This document shows, in pieces, positions 1-10,710 of a stretch of 64,000 nt of DNA. Numbering within the stretch: the stretch's first letter is position 1; every line of letters begins with the position of its first letter. Origin of the DNA: Bigelowiella natans CCMP2755 (Eukaryota > Cercozoa > Chlorarachniophyceae); assembly GCA_000320545.1 (NCBI GenBank), contig ADNK01002144.1:26853-90852 (forward strand), read 5' to 3'. Made by a program: the position numbers and the translations under genes. The notes beneath the pieces are model-generated. The model saw only the letters and a program-made list of their open reading frames with translations. It was not told the origin of the DNA and did not search any database.

Positions 1-3000
1 AAATGAATCATGGTCGGATGAGAATATTTGACAAGATACTTGACAATTCTAGATAAATCCTTTGCTTCTTTCACCTGGGCCAAATTAAGTCAAAGGTTTA
101 TATTAAGTGCAAATCAAATGAGCATGCATGCAGTAGATTCGCAAATAACAATCAAGGCACCTTCTCGTTCACAACGATTTGGCCCTTCGCAACTTCCTAA
201 ATAACGTTAGATACTCTATGAAGAAATGTCACTTGACCATCATTTTAGCAAAATAGTTTCACGTAGTAAGAACCCATAAGTGCTTCGCCATAACGGGTCG
301 GATGGGATTATCCGTCAGACACAAGGCTTTTAACTTGCTCGATTTAATCTGTTGAAATACAATTCATCAACAATATGATTTGCAAACTTCAGCACGGAAT
401 CTACCTCTTCAATGATCGTTGTCCATACTGAATTATTCCTAATCTTGTTTGATGCTAGATTTAAGACCTAACCACAGAAAGGCTTCTATAAGACAATCTT
501 TTCCACACAACGTAAAAGAAATGCTACCTTCAGGTCGGAGCGAAATATCAAGCTCCATACGTCAATTTTTTCATTCTAAAAACCGAGTTCAAAATTCAAA
601 TCTTCTCGACAAAATAAAATTTGGTTTGAACTAACAATGCATTCCATCTAGGACAAAAACAGTATAATGTTGATATGTGCAATGTTGGATTACATCTGGA
701 ACAGAAAGCACAGGCTCCCCTTTGATTGCATTCCACGCTATTTGTAACTTCGTCAAACCCTGCACGAAGATTGCAAAGGTGATATTGGAAACTTCTGCAT
801 AAAACAGTGAACTAGAACGTCGTATGACTCACTTCGTTCTCAGCGACTCCAAGGGCAATATGCTTAAATCCTAATGATTAGGTTTCATTAAGTCGAGATG
901 AGATTGTGCTTTACTCAACCATCACCATGATCGCCTAATTGGTTCCATGAAAGATCAAGTTCTTCTAGCTTAGTGTTGACCTAAACAAGAGATACGTCCA
1001 TTAATGAATCAACTTAGTTTGATGTTGAATACGCACCCGAAGAACATCCTTAATAGCAACTGCCCCCTTAGCGGAGATACGGCACCCTCTTAGGTCGAGT
1101 GCCTTATAGACCACAAAAAAGTTAAATCATTAGGAAAGAAGAGTGTATTACACCAAATATCATCAATTACCGTTAAAGAACTATTCTCTTTCAGACCCTC
1201 CATCAGTTCAATGACGGCTAAACAAGATTTTGTCAAATAAGGTCTCATTATCGTCAAGAATTATCTACAACCCACCGAGATCTCCAATTTCGCTGTTTCC
1301 AAGTGAGAGGAACTCTAAATTCTGCGACACCTTTAATGTCATTGCAATGCTGTACCTGCATGCCATGGCTATTAGTAGGAACATCATAATGTAACATCGT
1401 AAGGAGGGCAACATACATTGAGACCACAACTTTAAGTCCCTTTGTTTCCTACTCAACCAATTATTTTTTTAGATATCATAAAGGACTGTTTAGTCAAGAA
1501 TTCCACAACCTTTTTTTGACCAGAATCTCTCGAGGCCTTTGTATTCCATAATTCGTCTATCAACCATTGCTCGCGAAGATACCTATAGGAGTTTTGCCGA
1601 TTAAAACAACCACAGTAAATAGTATCCTAGACAAGATTGAATCACAGTTTTGTACTTGATATTTTTACCATGGATCATTGTATTTGCCTCCGCTTTTAAG
1701 CTGAATCTTCCCACTTTTTCTAAATTCTTCTAGCTGTCATTATTATACAGGCATTCAGTATCTTATGGGCCAGAATCGTGGCAATCTCACCTCTGATGCT
1801 GATAAGTGGATCGCACCGCCCGAAGCAATTTTATTTTCACTAATTGACGGAAATCATATCTTTGCTTGCAAGTATTATGTGGCACGTAGTGAGAACAAAT
1901 ACAAATTTCGTAGCAGAAACAGCAACAATAATAAAGCTTCTTCCTTGTGACATACTTAAAGCTAAGTTTTGAGATGAAATCGTTGCCACGAAGCGCGTGA
2001 GCGATGACTGCACATCCTCTCTGCCTACAGGGAAAGCCCACCAGAATAACATAAAATATATATCCCCACAGTATCTAAAAGAAATGCTTGATACGTAGAG
2101 ATGATGTTTGTACCCGATTTGATTGTCCGATAAGTCGATCGCAGTTAAATTGCTATTCACCTGAAATTTAACTTTAATTTTGTGACTTCAGAAGGTTAGA
2201 GATAACTACTTTTATAGCTTCTGCCAGAGCAACTGCGTGCATATCTTCGATCCCATATCCTTCCTGAAATAAAACCCAATGTAACAATTAGGATTTCAAT
2301 GAATAATGCGGGAGTAAATGTTACCGATCTAACATAGGACATATAAGTTTACACATGTAGTGGACATATGATATCTTTTCAAAGATCTATGTAACATACC
2401 ACATTCAAGGTATCCGTTCGAAGTTGCTTCGCTATCTTAACAGATGGATACACTTGCAGCTCCCTACCAGTAGATGTCGAGATTGTAAACAAGCATCGGA
2501 TTACCATTTTTTTTTACACCCTTTCAACTTACTTGCACTTTTTGGTGTAAGCCACCTGAAAACATAAACAACATTGAGATTTCCTTTATGAGTATGGATG
2601 ACTATCAGCACCTCTCCAGATTCCATGATCTGCTTGAATTCCTTTTGATCTAAAATATTTATCCTCAAAAATCGAACTCATAATGAGGAGAGTGAATACA
2701 TACTGAAGCGTTCTTTAGTTCTGTATAAGGTAGACCTATTCTTTTCCTCCGATTCCCTGTCAAACAATCAGTTCGAAAGCATGCCGTAGACTATAAAATT
2801 AGGCGACTACCGATGCGATAATTCATCCCGCGTTTCCTATGTGTCCGAGATGTGTTTCAGATTGTATCAAATGAGCAACTCTTTTCTTTTACCGCTATCA
2901 CAGTTGCAAAATCACATTGGCCTTTTCCTTTCTCCAGCAACTCTAGCGAGAATCTACCGTGAATACAAACATCAGAGCTTCATCGTCTGTGTTTCTTTTG

Positions 3001-3056
3001 ACATACCTAACTTCGTCCTTCTTCCGAGCCTTCGCATTTTTCGGCGAACTAGACAT
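1..3056 (-). CDS. Leucine-rich-repeat (RNI-like) protein, multi-exon, 3' end outside window
   Basis: Minus-strand exons each carry about one LRR. Readable pieces include NLTAIDLSDNQIG (about 2160-2115), YKALDLRGCRISAKGAVAIK (about 1110-1045), LEELDLSWNQLG (about 970-930), NLEFLSLGNSEIG (about 1325-1280), KLKALCLTDNPI (about 345-300) and a last open exon from 80 to the left edge. Most joins are phase 0, and one intron is only 49 bases (about 2212-2164). The proposed start is the ATG at 3056-3054 (MSSSPKNAKARKKDE) followed by a GTATGT donor at 3006. The N-terminal region before the repeats (about 2650-2400) is not recognised. LRRs of this type are usually protein-interaction scaffolds; no partner domain is visible. 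The exact 5' exon joins around 2530-2450 are uncertain. It is divergent from the LSD1-type gene. Confidence 0.72.
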
Positions 3057-3360
3057 GCTCCTTGCTTGGTGCAGTTCGGACTCGGTGAACAGGCGTTTCA
3101 AAGGCGCCGCTTGTTTTTGAGAGTGGAGCTCTAGTGATGTAGGTAGGGTTAGTATGATTTTAGATGAGCAACTACTCTTCTTCTGCTACTTCTTAATCTT
3201 CCGCGGCCACCCGTTGTTCTCTTCTCACACTTTTGAGTTTTTCTTCTCTTTGAGTAGATCCAGTGAAGTTGATGAAGTCCTCGTCGTATCGGTTTCGGTT
3301 ATGTACGGTTCAGTGTGTAGTTACGACAATATTTTGTGAAAAGACTACCAGGAGAAGGTA

Positions 3361-3391
<31 letters not shown>

Positions 3392-3565
3392 CTTTTCCAT
3401 CACAATTATTGATCAGAGATATTATTGGAGCAGAGAGGGACAACTGATCATCTGTTGTTGCGGTATCAACAACAATCACTATCATCCAGTTTTAGGCCAC
3501 AAATTCTTTGCTGAACTTCAACAGTTTAGCAAAAATATTTCTGTTGAATCAGTATATAATATCTG
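3057..3565. promoter_or_regulatory. Divergent intergenic region, LRR gene / LSD1-type gene
   Basis: This 509-base gap separates two gene starts that face away from each other, so it probably holds both promoters. It contains a (GTT)n run at about 3360-3391. The complementary (CAA)n run lies just inside the downstream coding exon at about 3587-3609, so transcripts crossing both could fold back. No TATA box or known operator was recognised. It lacks the CATG/CTAGC sequence seen in 3' flanks. Confidence 0.5.
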
Positions 3566-6500
3566 ATGGAACTTGGAGAAATCCCACAACAACAACAACA
3601 ACAACAACCACAATCACGACCACAAACTCCAAAGAGAGGAGCCCACCCATTAGATCCTACTGAGTGCTTGTGCGGAGGGAGAGAGAAGCTAAACGGAATG
3701 GCGTCGATCCTTGACGATGAGATGCAAGGTAGCCATGCCAAACCTACAGAGGAGCAAGAAGCTGCATGGTTTTCCGGACTGATCTATGACCAGTTGGGTC
3801 CAAGGGAGGGCTGTTGCCTTCCCAGATTTATAGCGGAGGTTTGGAATCTTCTTCTTCAAGGCTACCTATTCACCAACTAATGAGTGTATTTTTCGTCTCA
3901 GAACAAAAGCGAATATTTGCGTGTTCGGAATACAATTTTGAAAGAGTGGTATCGCAACCCTTTCAGCTATCTCTCCCTTGAGACTGCCACGAAGGTGACA
4001 AAAATCATTAAACGCTACTTGCTCAGTTTGACAGCGTTTTACTTTTTGTATAATCTTGGTAGACATTGGGAGAAAAGGATAAGAACATTGCTCAAGCCGT
4101 TTTTGAATTCCTTAAGAACTATGGATACATCAACGCTGGGGTGTTAACCAATCAACCTGGATTCGGCCAACTCAATACTAGCAATCCACATAAGAAAAGA
4201 ATTATTGTAATCGGTGCTGGAATGAGTGGGCTAACAGCAGCGCGTCAACTTCAGGTGCTGACCTAAGAAATAACTATTCAAAAATTGTGTAGGTGTTGAT
4301 GTGGTCCTATTTTCCAGTCTTTCGGCCACGATGTTGTTGTGATAGAAGCACGAGATCGTCTCGGGGGACGCGTCAACACCGATACCAAGACATTCAATAG
4401 TCCTGTCGATATGGGCGCTTCAATCATTACAGGATTGACAGGAAACCCTATCGGTGTAGTCACGAAACAGATAGAGACTAAAGTCCATAAAATCGGGAAC
4501 AAATGCCCTCTTTTCCTTCCAGACGGCAAGGTATGAAAAGTACTGGTGCGAGCTTCTTCAATGACATGAGAAACGATATTTTCGAATGTTTTCGAATGTT
4601 ATCTGTATAGGAATTAACAGGTGAGATGGACGAACTACTCTTCGAAAAATTCAATATGTTAGAGCAACATGCACTCAAAACGGCGAAGGAATTAAGGGCT
4701 AATAATGATTCCAACCTGGACAAGATGGGCCTCTGTAAATATAAACTGATAAAAATACAATTTATCTAGCGCGAATTGTAATGGAATGCTGATTCTTCTC
4801 TGATTTATATTCAGTGGATACAATGAGAGAAGCACAGGAACATGACATGGAGGAGATAGAAAAGCAAGTGATAAATTGGCATATCACTAATCTCGAATAC
4901 GGATGCGCCACAAATCTCAAGTAATAACATTAACCCACCACCACCACCACCACCACCACCACTAGCTGCACACTTTCGCCATTATCTGCACGTGATACTC
5001 CTTGCGAATGCTATGCGCAGTAGACTACATGATTACCAAAAATGAAAGACCTGGTGCAAACAGTTGATGCAGACAAACAAGGGCAATGATGTTAATGTTG
5101 TATGCTTGATGCTGCTTCTCTCTTGTTAAACAAAGAAATCTGTCGTTGGAGCACTGGAACCAAGACGACCCGTATGGATTTCAAGGCACTCATCTCTTCT
5201 TAAAAGAGGGCTACAGCACCATCATCGAGAAGCTTGCAGAAGGCCTCAATATTAAGCTATCCCATCAAGTCCAAAGAATCAATTATATGGGTGCCAAAGG
5301 TGTCTCAGTAGAATGCAGCACAGTTAGCAAAGAAGGTCAGTGTAGTACATCAGCACACGTGTAATGTTGTTAGCGATTTTCTGAGTGAATAGAAATCGAG
5401 AAGTGCTATAGCGTCATTCTTATTTCGGGGCATTCGTTTTCACATATTGAAAATTGATATCAGGCAAAGATGGAAAAGAGTCATCAGCATCAACATCTGT
5501 TATTGAGGAAGGAGATATGGTGCTAGTCACCGTGTCCTTAGGAGTTCTAAAAAGTAAAATGATCCGATTCAGTCCCTCGCTGCCTACGTGGAAACAGATA
5601 GCTATAGATCGCCTTGGATTCGGGCTGATAAATAAACTAGTGTTGGAATGGAAAGACGAGGACATCTTTTGGTACCACATAATAGTTTCCTTTTTTCTCT
5701 TTGTGATTAAAACAATTACTGTTGTTATTCGGCGACGGTATTATTTATCGATACTTGCCATCGAGTTCATTTTTATTGATCGTTACATTACATGTGATAA
5801 TGTCCATAAAGGCGCAATGAAGACATGTTCGGCCACGTGAAAGAGGATGAAGAGCTTAGGGGAAATAATTACATGTTCTGGAATCTCAAGAATGTCAGTA
5901 GAAACAAGCACATTCTCTTATATACAACAAAATACGATTGAAATCACAGCATCATCATTAACAACACTTCTTCTTCTTCTTCTTCTTCTTCTTCCTCTCC
6001 TACCATATATCCACAGGTGACAGATAAGCCCATCCTGGTGTCCATCTTCGCTGGAGATGCGGCTGTCAAGTTGGAAGAAACGCCATTGGAGCAACTTGTT
6101 GCTGAAGCTATGACTTATCTGCGCAGGATATATGGGAGTGATACACCTGAACCTATCCGAACCTTTAAGACTGGCTGGAAGAACGACCCCTTTGCTCGAG
6201 GCACCTACTCTTACGTCGGCATTGGTGCATCTGGAAAGGACTATGACTCACTTGCCCGTCCGGTCAAGGGCCGATTGTTCTTTGCTGGTGAGGCAACTTG
6301 CAGACTCTATCCAGCTACGGTGCCTGGTGCACATGCTAGTGGGCTGTTCGCCGCAGGGCAAATAGCAGACGCTGCAAACCCTATCAAACATGACCTGTTT
6401 AAGGCCAGCACCGATTCCATTATTAAAAGCTTAGGGAAGGAAAACTTTATGAAAAATGGCATCCGGTACCGAAGGGGTGTTCGAAAATATGTTTCCCAGC

Positions 6501-7528
6501 AGCCACAAAATCATCAACATCTCTACAAGAATAAGGGGAAAGCAGATGGCAATGCATCAACGCACGCCAATTCTAATTTGGCCTCCTCCTCATCATCATT
6601 ATTATCAGCATCTTCATCATCGTTGCTATTCAAAAGAGAGATACCTTACTCCAAAAGTGACCATGGTTCTTTCGTCCTCAACCTGATGGAAGGAAACCTC
6701 GAGAATACAATACTCGGAGGAGATAACAACAAAAACGATGATAAATTAAAAGATGCTGCAGGAGGAGTCAACACAGACCGTGCCGTCACGGGTAATAGTA
6801 CGCATAAAATTTGATTCCTTATATTTAAACTGATGTATTTTATGGTAGGAGTGCAACAAGGAGAAAATGCTCTGAAAGAAAATCCCAGCTACGTATTAGA
6901 TTTGCTTAAAAAATCTTCAAGAGATATCAAACAACGGAAAAAGACCATTAAAGCTCTAGGAAAGACGACGCCGTACAAAAGTCGGAAGAGAGGTTGGTGA
7001 AATCCCTAACTTAACGATTCAGCAGTTGTTTGAAGTTTTAATTGACGGTAATCAGACGAGTTGGACGATGACGGCATTGTCGATATGACTGACATGCTGT
7101 TATCAAATAAAACGAAGAGGCGCCGCTACGAAGAACAGTCGCGTCAACGTCTAAAGAAAAAGATACAAATGAAACTCCTCAAAAAGGAAAGGAAGATGAA
7201 AAAAAGAGGCACGGAAGAAACTGGGCAAGATGCACTCAAAAAGTCGAAAAATAAGTTTGAACAAGATAAAAGCAGCACTCCGGAAGACGTTAGCTTATGT
7301 ATTCGAAATCATATCCAGAAAGTTCTTCAAAAATACGCGCAGAAATTTCACCTTCCAATGAATTTTCAAGACGAAATACTTGAAAAGTCATTTGATAAGG
7401 TGATAAAGGATTGGAACTCCAAGGAAAGGACTCGAAGCGTCAAAGTATGGATGCGAAACGAGAAACGGAAGAAAAGCCTCAAGAGTCTTGTGTCAAAATA
7501 CACTCGAAGATACGCGAAAGTCAAATAA
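3566..7528 (+). CDS. LSD1/KDM1-type flavin amine oxidase (SWIRM + amine oxidase) with SRI-like C-terminus
   Basis: Twelve exons give about 960 residues: 3566-3838, 3902-3994, 4063-4254, 4318-4530, 4611-4734, 4815-4920, 5136-5335, 5464-5671, 5812-5893, 6017-6791, 6849-6992, 7056-7528. All phases match. A poly-Gln stretch is near the start; a SWIRM domain covers about residues 65-150; the FAD motif GAGMSG is at 173-178; LEHWNQDD, GFGLINKLVL (with the Lys conserved in LSD1, near 458) and AGEATCRLYPATVPGAHASG (near 587) follow. Family members demethylate mono- and dimethyl histone H3 Lys4 in the nucleus. The coiled tower insert that binds CoREST in animals is missing: only about 70 residues link the two halves, as in plant forms. 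The tail is basic and ends in a three-helix segment resembling the Set2-Rpb1-interacting (SRI) domain. The amine oxidase call is firm; the SRI call is inference. Confidence 0.9.
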
Positions 7529-8240
7529 TCCAGCTCCTCCAATTCATCATGGCCGATTGGCAACATTAAGTACACCAGTTTGTTATTAGTTTCCCACAAC
7601 AAATGGTTTGCATCCTGCAATGCTGAATCCAGAAATACGCATGTAGATATGCTCAGCATGGATGGATTGAGCTAACTAGCTAAGCTGAAATGTAGCATCA
7701 TCGTCGTCAAAATTAGTTCCAAAACACATGAATCACGTGCAGCAAGCTAGGAACAAGGCGTCAGTGAGATTTGCATGACACTGAATGACAAATGAGTTAC
7801 ATGTGCGTGGTGCTGCCATGTTGCAATGACGATGAATGTCCATCGGCCACACATGCATCGCATGCATGTCACACAGCACACCCTAGCATGTGACACGGTG
7901 GGGAACCATGCCACACATGTCTACAGGTAGATGGGGTAGCCAAACGAATGGCATGCTAGCATGCACGAAGATCCAACGGATCGGTAGCGCGTCCCATGGC
8001 ATTTAGTTGTGCGCTGTGCTGCTTGCTGCCTGTGTGATGGACATGAAAGAGTTTTGGGTTATGACATATTGAACTTCACATTTACAAACTACATCGTACG
8101 CATGGACCGGTATCACTTTAGACACAAAATAGGCGTCTGGGTACTGTAGTTGTATAGCAAATTGTCACCATAGCATTCTAGCATTGTTGTTTTCTGCAAC
8201 CATAACCATCCTCATCATTATTTTTCTTTTTCATTATATA
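7529..8240. other. Convergent 3' spacer, CATG/GCATGC-rich island
   Basis: This gap lies between two stop codons facing each other (LSD1-type gene and GAF gene). About 7780-8000 is dense in CATG, GCATGC and CTAGC words and in direct CATGCATCG-like repeats. No open exon with splice sites was found. It is one of the islands described in the findings. Confidence 0.6.
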
Positions 8241-9620
8241 TCATGCATTTGCATCCTTAAAACCGCATTCTTCAAGATTTTTGTAGCTTTTACGCTTCAT
8301 CAATAACGCGCACTGCGCTAGTCCAGCAAGATAAGACATGGCTGCACACTGGAACTTATCAAGCGATTTTGGGGAATCATCCCAAACGCATATCGTACCC
8401 ACGCAACATTTGTTACCCTTCTCATCATCTACTTGGATAGGAACACCGGCATAGAATCGGACATTATTTCTAGTAACCATTGGGCAATCCGCGAACCGAG
8501 GATCTTTGGTTGCGTCATTCACCACAAAAATTGTGTCTGGGTAGAGAATAGTGTGGGAGCAGAAACTTATGTCACGGGGACTCTCTCGCACTTTTCCGGT
8601 ACCGATTGCCGCCTTGAAAAAGAGCTTTTCTTTTCCCACCAGATTCAACGCTCCAAAACTGGTTTTGCACAGATTAATTGCCAGGCCGACAATGTTATCA
8701 AAAACCTCTTCTGGACTTCGGTCAAGATTGAAGTTTCTCAAGCATGCCAGCCGCTCCTGCTCATTGTGTGCATATGCGGGCGGACGAAATAGAGGCTTAT
8801 TTCTCGGGTCGGGTGACTCCAAGTCAAGTTTTGGATTGCGTATAGCTAGTTTGGGCACCGGGAGTTCTTTGTGTGTTAATGCAACCCTCTTCTTAATATC
8901 TTCTCGCTTCTTCACTGACGACGAACATGAATCTGAAGATAGTGAATCCGACGACGGCCCTCCTAAATCGACTTCTCTTGTTCGATTTTGCTGTTCCTCT
9001 ACCTCGCAAGCAGAACGGATAGCTGCTGCAGCAGCCATCAGTGCTTCAACAAGCTCTGGGGTCCTCCCTAGGTCGCTTCCGCTTACGGAATCTAGGTGTG
9101 ATATCATACCAGGTATTGATAGAAGTTGACTACTGCTGCTTGTATTATGGTGACTATTATGATGTTCTTGTGAGGAGGAACTCGAGTGGTAGCAGCTTTG
9201 CATGTCCTTCCAGCTCCGTTTTTTGGAGTTATTTAACACTTTGCTGGATGCTGAAATCGCTTTCGGCCCTCTGCTAATGCTGGGTTTTCCTTCTTCAATC
9301 TCTTTGTTTTCCTCCCTTTTGTTTCTCGGGATTTTGAACTGCGGGATATTAGGGGCCAGCATGTGCGATCTGCTCCTCCTTACCACAAGTGACGGCGTTA
9401 GAAAAACCTGCACAATCGAATCGTTGATATCTTACTTTAATGAACTATATAAACATTACGAGCAGCTGAAATATGTGGGAGTTTGTAGGTTTTGTTTGAA
9501 AAGGAAGAGGATATACTTCGTGAAGTCCCGAAATGGTAAGCATACCTGTTGGGCAATCTCGATTTGTTTTGAGGTTTGGCACATCACGATTTCGGCAATT
9601 GTCTTACATTTGAAGCACAT
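8241..9620 (-). CDS. GAF-domain protein
   Basis: Two exons, 9620-9546 and 9407-8241, join in phase 0 and give about 413 residues. The first exon starts MCFKCK and ends at a GTATGC donor; the second begins after a TGCAG acceptor. Residues 1-200 are low-complexity (Ser, His and Ala runs). The C-terminal 180 residues form a GAF domain of the kind found in bacterial and plant sensor kinases: ERLACLRNFNLDRSPEEVFD, then SFGALNLV, then ISFCSHTI and RFYAGVPI. GAF domains bind small ligands such as cyclic nucleotides or chromophores. No kinase, cyclase or phosphodiesterase domain follows, so the ligand and output are unknown. An internal ATG at 9362 is an alternative start. Confidence 0.85.
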
Positions 9621-10710
9621 GAGACACCTTTACACAAAAATAATCACACCATAAGGTTATTTTCTTCACTGTGCTTTTGCGCTCACGTTGCTGTGTGCCT
9701 GTCTTCTCCAATCTTCCATGACACATTCCCTGCAATAACCATTCCTATTGACGCATGCTGTTAGATTAAGTTCCGTCTCGCCAAAACAAAGTTGGAAGAA
9801 CTTGGATTTTTCCAAAATTTGTCACCTTCAAAATGCTGGTGCAGTGCCGGAGATACTTCGACTAGGAAAGTTACCACTCCGAATCTCCTCAACGGCGGAG
9901 TTCCGAATCCCTCACGAACAACTCCGCGAATAAGAGTTTTCATTTTTTTTCGCGATCCATCTGATATATGCGATGCTCAATGGGCGCAGATGTACTTAGA
10001 TTGTGGAATTTATTTGTGTACCTGAGGAGGCCTGGAACATTTTTCTTCCACTCCCTCCTCTCCACTTCGTACTCGAATCTTTTAGGAGTTCTCTTCCTTC
10101 AGGGAGCGAGAAGGCCGATAATGGACCTATTATTGTTGCCGTAATATCAAAAAGGAATACGATTTTTCCAATTTCCCTTGCAGTCATGCCAAATGATCGA
10201 ATTGTTGAGAATTCAGCCTGTAAACTACCAGAGACTAGACCGACGAGCGAGAGACCATAAAAACTATTTTTGTAAGAGTTCCATTTATCTTGCTACGACA
10301 TTGGATGTGCCATGTCGGAGCATGTATAAGAAAGGAAAATTCCAACCAGAACAACTTTTAGCTTGTTTTCATTGGAATTCACTTCTGCGACAGGGCTTAA
10401 AGAGAAGGAAATTTGCGATTCAAATTTGCGGCAGCCGGAGTAATCGCAGCATGGGAGAAAGACCGAATATATTTCAATTTCATGAAAATTGATTTAGATT
10501 ATTGAGTGAGACAGGGAGTAAACCTCATTTGGTAAGAAAATACCTCATCTACGCACTGTGGGTTCGTAGGCTGCCATCCCAAATTTAGGACAGAGGAAGA
10601 AGATCGAAGACACCAACAAGGATACATCAAGTCAGTTATCACCTTTTTCAGAGACTATTTCTTGAACAAATTCGACGAACTCCTGATCTTGATTCCCCCC
10701 AGTTTGACAT
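9621..10710. promoter_or_regulatory. Divergent intergenic region, GAF gene / DDX60-type gene
   Basis: About 1.1 kb separates two divergent starts. No convincing splice-bounded exon, repeat or known motif was seen. It may hold promoters and 5' untranslated exons of both genes. No CATG/CTAGC island is present. Confidence 0.4.
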
